From Synechococcus sp. M44_DOE_062 (GTDB lineage Bacteria > Cyanobacteriota > Cyanobacteriia > Thermostichales > Thermostichaceae): 53,847 bases of DNA. A model generated the notes under the pieces. The model did not search any database. It had not been told where the DNA came from and saw only the letters and a program-made list of their open reading frames with translations. Position numbers and translations under genes: made by a program. Positions 39,050 to 48,200 of the stretch are shown here, piece after piece (the stretch's first letter is position 1; the number at the start of each line of letters is the position of its first letter). The DNA lies in the NCBI GenBank assembly GCA_015295985.1, contig DVDX01000016.1:1-53847 (forward strand), written 5' to 3'.

Positions 39050-39334
39050 TCAGTGCAGAGCCATCGTCAGCAGCCCCTGCTGCCCCAGCAGCACCTCCCG
39101 CAACAGGGTAACCAGGCCCACCCAAACCACAGGAGCCATGTCCACGCCTCCCAGCGGCGGGATCAGGCGGCGGGTTGGGTGCAGCAGAAACTCTGTCAGG
39201 CTGACCACCAGCGAGTAGGGCAACCGGGAAGTATCCAGTTGCGGATACCACGACAGAAAGATGCGCAGCACAAACAGGATGGTGTAAAGCGCCAGCAGCG
39301 GGCCAAGCACCCAGGCAGTGAATATCGGCAGCAT
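39050..39334 (-). CDS. YggT family membrane protein
   Basis: A 94-residue protein with two membrane spans: LGPLLALYTILFVLRIFLSW and the C-terminal APVVWVGLVTLLREVLLGQQ. The family motif LHPTRRLIPPLGGVDMAPV lies between them. YggT (Ycf19-like) proteins are linked to chloroplast and nucleoid organisation and to osmotic tolerance. It faces etfA, with 22 bases between stop codons. Confidence 0.9.
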   Translation of the reverse strand: MLPIFTAWVLGPLLALYTILFVLRIFLSWYPQLDTSRLPYSLVVSLTEFLLHPTRRLIPPLGGVDMAPVVWVGLVTLLREVLLGQQGLLTMALH

Positions 39335-39578
39335 AGATTTTGCAGCAATCCAGCTTTAGGGGATACCCTAGATCCATTCTGCTCTGGATGGGAGCAACCT
39401 GTCGGGATCCCGAAGATGCCCCGGGGAATGCAGACGCTCGGCCCAAGTCAAACCCCGACTTTTTTAGACTTTAACTCTCTTCCCGAACATTCCCAAAAAT
39501 AGCCTTGCCGACGGGGCGGCAACCGCAAAGACTAGCGTCATAATGGTCGTATCTTGCTGGACTTCAGGCAGGGATCCC

Positions 39579-40721
39579 ATGCAGGGAAAACTACAAGAGA
39601 TCGATATCCGCAGTATCCTTCAGCTCATCGAGCTGGGCCAGCGCACCGGTGAGCTTTTTGTAGAGGCTAGCTCCTCTGTCTACTGGTTTGTCTTTTTCCT
39701 GAATGGGCGAATCATCTACGCCTCTGAAGCGGAAGGGAACATTGCCCGCCTCAAAGACTACTTGCGCCGGTTCAAGGTGGAAGCTGCCCTTGAGGAAATT
39801 CAAATTCCCCACAAAGCTGCGGTCAATGCCCCCGAATACAACCGCCTCTGGTCTTTGCTAGAAAACCACAAGCTTAGCCCCAACCAAGGCAAGCAAATCC
39901 TGCTGGGCATGGTGCGGGAAGTCCTCTTCGACCTGCTCAGCCTTCACCATGGCTCTTTCATTTTCGAGGCCGGATCCCCCCTATCCCCCCAGTTGACCAC
40001 CTTCCCCGTCACCCCCCTGCTCACCGAGATCGTAGCCCAAGTGCAGGAGTGGAAGAAACTGCACCCCTACATCCAAGCTCCCAACCAAGCCCCCACCATC
40101 GTCAACCCCCTGCCGCTCCAGCAAAATCTGCCTGCCCCCGTCTTCAAAGCCCTGAGCGAGTGGTCGGATGGCAAAACCAGTATTCGCCAGATGAGCCGCT
40201 ACCTGGGTCGAGACACCCTCACGGTGGCCAAGGCCATCTATCCCTACGTCTGCCAAGGGGCCATTCAACTGTCCGAGCCCGTCTTGATCGTGGAGCCCAA
40301 GCCCAGCCGTCCCCTCAAACCCAGCGATAAGCCCAGCCACATCCTTTGCATCGACGATTCCATGGCCATCCAAAAAACCGTGGAGTTCATCCTGCAAAAC
40401 GAGGGCTACCAGGTCACCACCATCGGCAATCCTCTCAAAGCCCTGGGACAGGTGTTTCTCCTCAACCCAGACATGATCCTCTGCGATGTGGCCATGCCCA
40501 AATTGGATGGGTATGAGCTGTGCGCCATGTTGCGCAAGTCTAGCCAGTTTCGCGAAACCCCCATGATCATGCTGACCGGCAAGGATGGTTTTACCGACCG
40601 GATTAAGGCCCGCATGGCCGGAGCCAACGAATTTTTGAGCAAACCCTTTGCGGAAAAGGAGTTGTTGACCATTGTCGAATCCTACGTGGGCCCTCCCCTC
40701 AAACGGGGCGGTGGCGAATAG
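39579..40721 (+). CDS. PatA-like response regulator (PixG/PilG type)
   Basis: About 380 residues. The N-terminal DUF4388/PatA domain (MQGKLQEIDIRSILQLIELGQRTGELFVE, then FFLNGRIIYASEAEGN) leads to a helical middle. The C-terminal receiver (about 252-375) has ILCIDDSMAIQKT, an acceptor Asp in MILCDVAMPKLDGYEL, and LTGKDGF and SKPFAEKEL. It is the first gene of the chemosensory operon, the position of pixG or pilG in Synechocystis tax loci. ATG 39579 follows GCAGGGA. The 244-base gap upstream holds no gene. Confidence 0.9.
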   Translation: MQGKLQEIDIRSILQLIELGQRTGELFVEASSSVYWFVFFLNGRIIYASEAEGNIARLKDYLRRFKVEAALEEIQIPHKAAVNAPEYNRLWSLLENHKLSPNQGKQILLGMVREVLFDLLSLHHGSFIFEAGSPLSPQLTTFPVTPLLTEIVAQVQEWKKLHPYIQAPNQAPTIVNPLPLQQNLPAPVFKALSEWSDGKTSIRQMSRYLGRDTLTVAKAIYPYVCQGAIQLSEPVLIVEPKPSRPLKPSDKPSHILCIDDSMAIQKTVEFILQNEGYQVTTIGNPLKALGQVFLLNPDMILCDVAMPKLDGYELCAMLRKSSQFRETPMIMLTGKDGFTDRIKARMAGANEFLSKPFAEKELLTIVESYVGPPLKRGGGE

Positions 40722-40784
40722 GCGTTGGGGCAGCCAAAATATTGGCCCAGAGGACTGTGGGCGGAGTACTGGACAGAAGAGTGG

Positions 40785-40841
40785 CCTCACCGAAACAATA
40801 GGGGTAGCATGGCCGACCGGGAGCCATGGAGCCCGGTGAGG
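40785..40841 (+). other. nested stem-loop between the PatA-like gene and cheY
   Basis: CCTCACCG (40785-40792) pairs exactly with CGGTGAGG (40834-40841). An inner stem, CATGGC (40808-40813), pairs with GCCATG (40823-40828). It could set relative expression of the first and second operon genes by partial termination or RNA processing. No T run follows, so a simple terminator is unlikely. Confidence 0.5.
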
Positions 40842-40909
40842 TTACAAGAGCAAACCTCAGTCAAGGCAGCCCGACGGTGGCGCGGGAGTGCAAAAGGAGC
40901 AAGGCGGCG

Positions 40910-41287
40910 ATGAGCAAAGTGCTGGTGGTGGATGACAACCGTACCTACCTGGAGACCATTTCCAGCTTGCTTTCCAAGAACGGTTTGGAAGTCTCCACAG
41001 CAACAGACGGCATAGAGGCGATGGAGCTCATTCGTCAGCAAAAGCCTGATGTGGTGGTGCTGGATATTGTCATGCCGCGCATGAACGGCTACGAGGTGTG
41101 CCGGGAAGTGAAGGGGGATGAGAGCACCAAGCACATTCGCATCGTCATGTGTTCCATCAAAGACCAGACCTTTGATATCGAGTGGGCCAGGCGCAACCAG
41201 GCGGATGCCTATGTAACCAAGCCCTTCCAGCCCCAAGAGCTCCTGGCGACCATCAAACATCAATTGCGGGAGATGAATCGGAAATGA
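40910..41287 (+). CDS. CheY-like single-domain response regulator (PixH/PilH type)
   Basis: A 125-residue stand-alone receiver starting MSKVLVVDDNRTYLETISSL. The phosphoacceptor is D52 in VVVLDIVMPRMNGYEV, and the conserved lysine is in VTKPFQPQEL. ATG 40910 has AGGAG ten bases before it. Its stop codon overlaps the next start in an ATGA junction (41284-41287), so translation is coupled. The close similarity to the next gene suggests tandem duplication. It probably signals to the pilus motor. Confidence 0.95.
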   Translation: MSKVLVVDDNRTYLETISSLLSKNGLEVSTATDGIEAMELIRQQKPDVVVLDIVMPRMNGYEVCREVKGDESTKHIRIVMCSIKDQTFDIEWARRNQADAYVTKPFQPQELLATIKHQLREMNRK

Positions 41288-41649
41288 GTCGCGTTTTGGT
41301 GGTGGAAGACAGCCAATCTCAGCGGGAGATGATCAGCAAGCTGCTGCAGGAGAACGGCTTGGAGGTGACGATGGTGGGGGATGGCGTGGAAGCCATCGAA
41401 GCCGTGAAGCAGAGCAAACCTGATCTGATCGTGCTGGATATTGTGATGCCGCGCATGAATGGGTATGAGGTGTGCCGCCTTCTGAAGGCCGATCCCCTCA
41501 CCCAGAAAACCCCGATCGTCATGTGTTCCTCCAAGGGCGAAGAATTTGACCGCTACTGGGGGATCCGCCAGGGAGCGGATGCCTACATTGCCAAGCCCTT
41601 CCAGCCCCAGGAGCTGGTGGGTACGATTAAACAATTGCTGAGAGGTTGA
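41284..41649 (+). CDS. second CheY-like response regulator
   Basis: A 121-residue stand-alone receiver, MSRVLVVEDSQSQREMISKL, with D52 in IVLDIVMPRMNGYEV and lysine in IAKPFQPQEL. It shares LDIVMPRMNGYEVCR and KPFQPQEL with the preceding gene, evidence of duplication, but its N-terminal half differs. The start overlaps the previous stop by four bases. Confidence 0.95.
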   Translation: MSRVLVVEDSQSQREMISKLLQENGLEVTMVGDGVEAIEAVKQSKPDLIVLDIVMPRMNGYEVCRLLKADPLTQKTPIVMCSSKGEEFDRYWGIRQGADAYIAKPFQPQELVGTIKQLLRG

Positions 41650-41760
41650 GAACCACTTTTCTGCCTCGAGACTTCTGGAAAGTCGAAGGGCTTTGTGTTT
41701 TGGCAGGGGGCGTGGGCGGAGACAAACTCTCCACAAGACTGTTACAGGCGGGGGAGCATC

Positions 41761-42279
41761 ATGCTGGGGGATCTGGATTTATTGATGGGGGATGAAACCC
41801 AGGAACTGCAGGAGATGGAGGCTCCCGAGGGTGAGCTGTTCCTAAAGTTCAAGATTGCCACCGGGGAGGAATTTGCGCTGCCAGCGGTATCGGTTGTAGA
41901 GGTGATGAGCATTGGCCCAGAGAAAATCACCCCCATGCCCAATGTCGCTCCGGTTTTGCTGGGCACGCTGAATTTGCGGGGCGAGATCATCTGGGTTGCA
42001 GACCTGGGGCAATTTTTGGGGATCAGCCCACCCCTGAACATCGACCGAGCCGAGATTCCTGTGGTGGCCGTAATGGATCAACAGGATTTGCTGATGGGCT
42101 TGGCTGTGGATTTAATTGTGGGTATGGAGTGGCTGAAGACTGAACTGGTGCGGCCTGCCCTCACGGCTCCTGAGTCCATGGCTCCTTTTTTGCGAGGAGA
42201 ATGGGTGGTGCCCGGAACGGGAGCGCGCTTGCCATTGCTGGATCAGTCGGCCATTCTGAGATCCCATCGTTGGGGTTGA
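41761..42279 (+). CDS. CheW-like coupling protein (PixI/PilI type)
   Basis: A 172-residue CheW domain protein linking the receptor to CheA. The core reads FLKFKIATGEEFALPAVSVVEV, ITPMPNVAPVLLGTLNLRGEIIWVADLGQFLG and GLAVDLIVGMEWL. An acidic N-terminal extension (MGDETQELQEMEAPEGE) precedes it. ATG 41761 follows GGGGAG (41751-41756). It lies between cheY and the receptor gene in the usual operon order. Confidence 0.93.
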   Translation: MLGDLDLLMGDETQELQEMEAPEGELFLKFKIATGEEFALPAVSVVEVMSIGPEKITPMPNVAPVLLGTLNLRGEIIWVADLGQFLGISPPLNIDRAEIPVVAVMDQQDLLMGLAVDLIVGMEWLKTELVRPALTAPESMAPFLRGEWVVPGTGARLPLLDQSAILRSHRWG

Positions 42280-42590
42280 CAGACGGCCCTCTAGGAGCTC
42301 GGCGGGAGGAAAGTGTATAGTTCCTATCAAAGATCCAAGCTCACTCCGTTCACAATGGGGAAAGCTGGACTGACGCTATCCCCTACGGATGCGTGCCGAG
42401 GCGGTTGAGGGCAGGGTTGCATAACAGCTAAGCCCTAAGAGGGCGGCAGAAAGGTGCATTCTCGACCAAAAGGGGGCAGAAGGGGAGATAGCTTGCATTT
42501 ATTCTATGGGGTTCTGAGGTGTTGGGGGCGTTCCGTTAGCATCTGTGTTGAAGCATGAACAGAGGTAGCCAAGCAGTCAAGGGAGGATCC
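42280..42590 (+). other. operon-internal gap between cheW and the receptor gene
   Basis: About 311 bases, wide for this operon. A hairpin GCCCT-AAG-AGGGC lies at 42432-42444. ATCC...GGAT with a central TAC (about 42378-42391) may be a distant relative of the dispersed repeat. A second promoter for the receptor and CheA genes is possible. No gene is seen. Confidence 0.4.
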
Positions 42591-45092
42591 ATGGTTCCGA
42601 GCGCGAACAGTCAGAGAGACTACACCGATGCGGTGGCCGCCTTTTGGCAGGGAGACTACGTCCAGGCGGTGCGGTTGTTCAACCAAGTGGCCGCTGCTCA
42701 GCCGCAAGATACTACTGTCAAGCTGCTGCTGGCTTCAGCACAAAAACAAGCTGGGCAGTTGTTAGAAGCTCGCCAGACCTACAACACCATTTTACAAATG
42801 GCCAGCGATCCCGATGAGCTGGAGTCGGCCCGGAAGGGTCTAGAAGAGCTGTTGCAAATGGCGCCGGAGCTAGCGGACATTCCCGATTCCCCAAGAGTGG
42901 ACGAGTTTCGCCCTCAAGATGAGTTTGCACCTGCGTCGGATGCCTTTTCAGAAGTGGCTTTCCCGGCTGCCGATCCCTTCTTGCAGTTCGAGGGGATGGG
43001 GGAAGCGGATCCCTTCGCTCAAGATCCGTTTCCGCTGGAGGCGGACAGCCTTGGCAGCGATAGCGAGGTCTTCATGGGAGAAGAGAGATTTAGGGATCCC
43101 TTTGAGACCGGCCTGCAAATGCCGGGGGCTGATCCACTGAGTCCATCTTACAAACTGCCGACCTATCCTCGGGTAACCCCGTCAGTCATCTCAGGATGGG
43201 CAGGCTCGCAAGAGAGTGGGCCTCAAACCAATCGGGTGGCTGAGAGTGACTTTGCCTTTCTCAACGAGTTCGATCGAGATCATCCGGAAGTTCTAGAAGG
43301 GGACTCCGATACGCAGTTGGCCGTCGATGCCGATTTTCCTGATGAGATGGGCTTCTCCCTGCCCGGTCTTGAGGAAGAGGAAGGGGGATCCCTGGATGAA
43401 GTCCTGCCGACCGAATTGGTTGCCCCCATGAGTGAGCCGATCCCTGCCCCTGATGAAGATACTGCCAGTCCCGGCTCTGCTCTTTTCGATCTTGACGAGC
43501 TAGACAGCCTGGATCGCGAACTTGCCGGCATGGATGGCGGCGAGCCGGTGGGTGCCTTCTACCCAGACGAAGGGGCGACCGGGGGAATGAGCCCAATGGT
43601 GGAGACCAGCAGTGGAGCGGCCCAAGTTTTGCAGCCGCAACGTCTGCCCACGGCCTTACTCCCCATCCCCGATGTAGGTGAGCAAGGGGCAAGAGCGTCC
43701 GCCGGGATTGCCAACCGACCGATTGCGGATCGGCAATTGGCCATAGCGCTTATCCAAGGAGCGGTGAGTTTGGCTGCCGGATTGGCGATTGGTCTTGGGA
43801 TCCCGACCAATGGGGGAGCCCGCTTGATTGCCGGGGTGATCGGAGGCGGGGTGATCGGCACAGGAGCAGGGGTTATCCTTGGAGCCGGCAGTGCCAAACA
43901 CGTTCGCTCCACCGCCCAAGAGCTGGCCAGTCATTTTGCCGCTTTGGCCCAGGGGAATTATTCAGTACGAGCCACAGCCAACACCCACGATGAGCTGGGG
44001 CGCTTGGCCGACAGCTTTAACCAGATGGCGGCTGCCATCGAAGCCAACTTCACCGAACTGAACCAGCGGGCTGCCGAGCAAGGGCAAGCCAAGGAAGACC
44101 TACAGCGCCAGGTGATTCGCCTGCTGGACGACGTGGAAGGAGCCGCCCGTGGAGACCTGACCGTGCGGGCAGAGGTGACTGCCGATGTGCTGGGGGCTGT
44201 GGCCGACTCCTTTAACCTAACCATTCGCAGTCTGCGAGACATTGTCAGCCAGGTGAAGCGGGCTGCTGCCGCCGTGAACGATGCCGCCTTGCAGAACGAG
44301 GACTTTGCCCGCAGCCTCTCTGCCGATGCCTTGCGCCAGGCAGAGGAGATCTCCAACTCCCTCAACTCCATTCAGGAGATGACGGACTCCATTCAAGAGG
44401 TGGCCAGCAACGCCCGCGAAGCGGCCAATGTGACCGCCCAAGCCACAGAAGCAGCCTCTCGAGGCGGAGAAGCTGTGGATCGCATGGTGAGTGGCATCCT
44501 GGAGATCCGCGAAACCGTGGCAGAAACCACCCGCAAAGTGAAGCGATTGGCGGAATCCTCGCAGGAAATTTCCAAAATTGTGGCTTTGATTTCTCAAATT
44601 GCCTCTCGCACCAACCTGCTCGCCCTGAATGCCAGTATCGAGGCGGCTCGAGCTGGGGAATCGGGACGGGGCTTTGCCATCGTGGCCGATGAGGTGCGAC
44701 AACTGGCCGACCGAGCTGCCAAAGCCTCGAAGGAGATTGAGCAGATTGTGTTGCAGATTCAATCGGAAACCAGCAACGTGATGACGGCCATGGAAGAGGG
44801 CACCCAATTGGTGATCGAGGGGACGCGGCGGGCAGAGCAGGCCAAGAACAGCCTGGACGAGATCATCGAGGTCAGTCGCCGGATTGACGAGCTGGTGCGG
44901 GCGATCTCTCAGGCCACCGTGCAACAAACGGAAACCTCTCGCTCTGTGGCGCAAGTGATGCAATCGGTGGAGTTGACCGCCAACGAGACTTCCAAAGAGG
45001 CGCAGAAGGTGGCAACTTCGCTACAACAGTTGGTGAGTATTGCCCGTGAGCTGCAAACTTCTGTCGGTCGGTTCCGGGTTGGGGATGAATGA
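42591..45092 (+). CDS. methyl-accepting chemotaxis protein (PilJ-like)
   Basis: About 833 residues. An N-terminal TPR-like helical region (residues 10-85: [41 protein letters not shown]) is followed by an acidic low-complexity region to about 370. Two membrane spans follow around 385-440 (rich in Gly/Ala/Ile), then one or two HAMP-like regions ([41 protein letters not shown]). The signalling domain has the tip [21 protein letters not shown] and [18 protein letters not shown] near residue 671. No GAF or bilin-binding domain is visible, so it is PilJ-like rather than the PixJ photoreceptor. ATG 42591 follows GGGAGG; ATG 42555 is in frame without a ribosome site. Confidence 0.9.
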   Translation: MVPSANSQRDYTDAVAAFWQGDYVQAVRLFNQVAAAQPQDTTVKLLLASAQKQAGQLLEARQTYNTILQMASDPDELESARKGLEELLQMAPELADIPDSPRVDEFRPQDEFAPASDAFSEVAFPAADPFLQFEGMGEADPFAQDPFPLEADSLGSDSEVFMGEERFRDPFETGLQMPGADPLSPSYKLPTYPRVTPSVISGWAGSQESGPQTNRVAESDFAFLNEFDRDHPEVLEGDSDTQLAVDADFPDEMGFSLPGLEEEEGGSLDEVLPTELVAPMSEPIPAPDEDTASPGSALFDLDELDSLDRELAGMDGGEPVGAFYPDEGATGGMSPMVETSSGAAQVLQPQRLPTALLPIPDVGEQGARASAGIANRPIADRQLAIALIQGAVSLAAGLAIGLGIPTNGGARLIAGVIGGGVIGTGAGVILGAGSAKHVRSTAQELASHFAALAQGNYSVRATANTHDELGRLADSFNQMAAAIEANFTELNQRAAEQGQAKEDLQRQVIRLLDDVEGAARGDLTVRAEVTADVLGAVADSFNLTIRSLRDIVSQVKRAAAAVNDAALQNEDFARSLSADALRQAEEISNSLNSIQEMTDSIQEVASNAREAANVTAQATEAASRGGEAVDRMVSGILEIRETVAETTRKVKRLAESSQEISKIVALISQIASRTNLLALNASIEAARAGESGRGFAIVADEVRQLADRAAKASKEIEQIVLQIQSETSNVMTAMEEGTQLVIEGTRRAEQAKNSLDEIIEVSRRIDELVRAISQATVQQTETSRSVAQVMQSVELTANETSKEAQKVATSLQQLVSIARELQTSVGRFRVGDE

Positions 45093-45280
45093 GCAAATTT
45101 GCTGTTTTGAGGGCATTCTAGGGGCAAGGATCCCCATGACGGAGAAGTCCCCGATTTGCAATGGCAGTGGGATCCCCCTGTTGCAACCGTTGGCCGGACT
45201 TTTCGCCCAGGCGAGCCTCGCCCTGTCCGGTCTGTTATTACTGAATGAAAACTTGTGGGCTGTAGGAAGGGCCTCCTGCC

Positions 45281-48200
45281 ATGAATGAAGAAGCACAGAA
45301 GCGGATCCTCAGTTATTTCATCGAAGAAGCCCGCGACCACTTGGCAACGATTGAACAAGTGCTCCTCAGCCTGCGGGACAGCATGAGCGATCCCGAGCTG
45401 ATCAACGAACTGTTTCGAGCTGCTCACTCCATCAAGGGAGGAGCTGCCATGCTGGGTCTCACCAGCATCCAACGGACGGCCCACCGCATGGAAGATTTTT
45501 TTAATATCTTTCGCTCTCGCCCAGGCGGAGTGCCCGTCGATCAGCACCTGGAAACCCTGCTGCTGCGAGCTTTTGATGGGCTTTCGATGTTGTTGGAGGA
45601 GCTGCAGAGCCCCCGCGGCCTCACCCAGGAAGTCAGCAACACCACCCTGGCGGAATTGGAGCCGGTTTTTCAAGAGACCGAAAAGCACATTCAAAATCTT
45701 CTTGGCGAAGGCCCTGTCTCAGCTCCCGTCTCACCGCCGCCGGTTCGCACCCTGCAGCAAGACATGGCGGAGGTGGTGCCGCAGCAGTTGCGCCAGATGC
45801 TGGAGCTGTTTAAACAACGGGATCAGCCAGATGTCCGAGAGCGTTTGGTGGCGGCGAACGCCGTTCTCAAGGAGATCGGGCAAGTCCATCATCTGGCGGG
45901 CTGGCAACAGTTAACGGAAACCTTCGAGCAAGCCCTGGGCAACCCCGATGCCGACCTGCGAACTTTGGCTTTGGTTGCCTTGCGGGATTTGAAGCAAGGG
46001 CAGCAACTTATCTTGGCCGGCAAGCCTGAGCAGGTTGCCCCCTCCTCAGAATTGCAACAATTGGCTCGTCCTGCCGCCCCTCCTGCCCCGCCGGATCCCC
46101 TCGAGGTGCTGGTGCATCAGCAGATCCCGGCCTTGTTGCGCCAGATGTTGGAACTCTTCAAACGTCCCGACGACCCAGCCACTCGACCGGCCCTGCAAGC
46201 GTTGGCGCAATCTTTGCAGGATTTGGGGCAATCCTCGGCTCTGGAACTGGGGGGCTGGACAGATTTGACCCGCTTGATCGGCGAGATTTTGGCGGATCCC
46301 GGCCAGGATTTGCGACAACTGGCCCTGCCGGTGCTGCGAGACCTGAAGCAAGCGCACCAAGCTCTGGCCAGTGGAGCGGCAAACACCATCCAGCCCTCGG
46401 CTGAGTTGCTGGCTTTCCGCCCTGTTCCGGCAGCCCCTGAAGAGCCAGAAGTCCCCGAGCCCTTCGACCTTGGCCTTGCTTGGGGGTCTGAGGCAGAGCC
46501 GCCATTCCCAGAACCCGAGGGTGCTGCAGAGGATTGGGCTGTGGCTGCTGGGATCCCTGCGGAGGAAAGCGCTGCCCCCAATCTGAGCTGGGAAGCAGTA
46601 CCCCTGGCCGAGACCTCTTTTGATGGGGATGAGCTGGGAGCCGACCAATTGCCGGAGCAGGAGAGCGTAGAGACAAGCTGGGATCTGGTGGCAGAACAGC
46701 CCCCATCCCTTTGGGAAGTGGGCACCGCTGAGGACTCCGTCCCGCTGGTGGGAACAGATTCAGAGCCTCTGTCTTCTCCCGCGGAAGAGGGCAATCTAGG
46801 TGATCTGAGTTGGCCAGAGGTCGGAGCTGCAGCAGCTTGGGAAGAAGACCGGTGGGCAGCCGCTGGGTCGATAGAAAGCCCAGAAGAGGACGGGCCGGGG
46901 ATCGACTTGCTCTCTGGTGCCGGCGACTTTGGTCGCGCTAGCGGAGCGGAGCTCTATGCCACCCCCTTGGATCTGGAGGAAGAAGCCACCTCAGCCTTTG
47001 ACGAACTGTTTGCCAATGCAGAAGCGCTATCCGATATCGAAGAGTTCCCAACAGAGCTGATCCCTCCCTCTCCTGAGCCCTTCTCCCAGACCTTTGAGGA
47101 TCTGAGCCCAAGGTTGGAGGAGGAGAGAGCCGAGGCAGATCTGGCGGAGTTGTTTGCCGAAGTGGTGGGTGAAGGGGCAGAGGGGGTCGTCTCTGCTGAA
47201 TCTGCCTGGGATACCGCTGAACAGGAGCCAACTGCCCAGAGCGTTGCTGCGGAAATGAGCGAGGGATCCGGCTTTGCCCCAGAGGTAGCCGCAAGTGCCG
47301 GGGTAGAGGCGCTGTTTGAGCTTGAGGAACTTCCCCTGGAGAGCGCTTCCCAGCAAGAAGGGTCTCAGCTTCCTGACGTTGAGGCCGTTGCCGCGGCTGA
47401 GCTGTCTTCACCCCTCCAGGAAGCCCTTGAGGATGGGGAGATCGCAGCAGATCTTTGGGCTGAATTTCCCGCAGACCTCCAGCTAGAGGATTTTTCCCTC
47501 CCAGCAGATCATCTGGCAGAGTCGGGTTCCGACGAGGTGGGATCCCTGGAGGTTGCCGACCCTGCTGTCTTTGATGCTGCCGAAGACAGCCTGGAAAGCC
47601 TTTTTTCCACCCCTGCGGCAGAAGCCGATCCGGCTTGGTCGATGCTGGAAGTCGGTGAACCTTCCGTATTTTCTTTGGACATTGCCGAGCCTGAGCAACT
47701 CGGGGATCTCGTTGTTGGCGAACCCTTCCCCACGTTGGACGAGCTTGCCTCTCTACCCGACATGGCCAACGAGCCGACGGAATCGGCAATTCCAGACTTC
47801 AGGGCTGAGCTGAGCCTGGGGGATCTCTTTGCCGGTGAGCTCCCCGAGGAGGACTCCATCCCACTGACCCAATCAGAAGCTGGGGACACAGCGGAAGCCC
47901 AAGAGTGGGCGCTTCTGGAGGATCTGTTCCCGGTTCAGGAGGAGTCTTTTGCGGAGCTGCAACCCATGGCTGAGGAGGCAGTCCCCCCTTCCTCGGAGAT
48001 TCCTTTCGACCGTCTCGATGCTCTGTTCACTCAGGAATCCGACGGATCCCTCTCGGCCTTGGATGCCGATGGCGGTCGCGCCAGCGGAGCGGAGCTCTCT
48101 GGCCAGGTGGATCTGGATGAGTTGAGCCAGTTCTTAGCAGAAGGGGAAGCGCCCCAAGAAGGGATCCCCTTGGATTTTGCCACCTTCCTGGGCGACACAG

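Noticed and set aside
45040-45288. An 82-codon frame spanning the receptor/CheA gap
   Set aside because: It begins inside the receptor gene in another frame and ends at the CheA start; no ribosome site or family pattern is seen.
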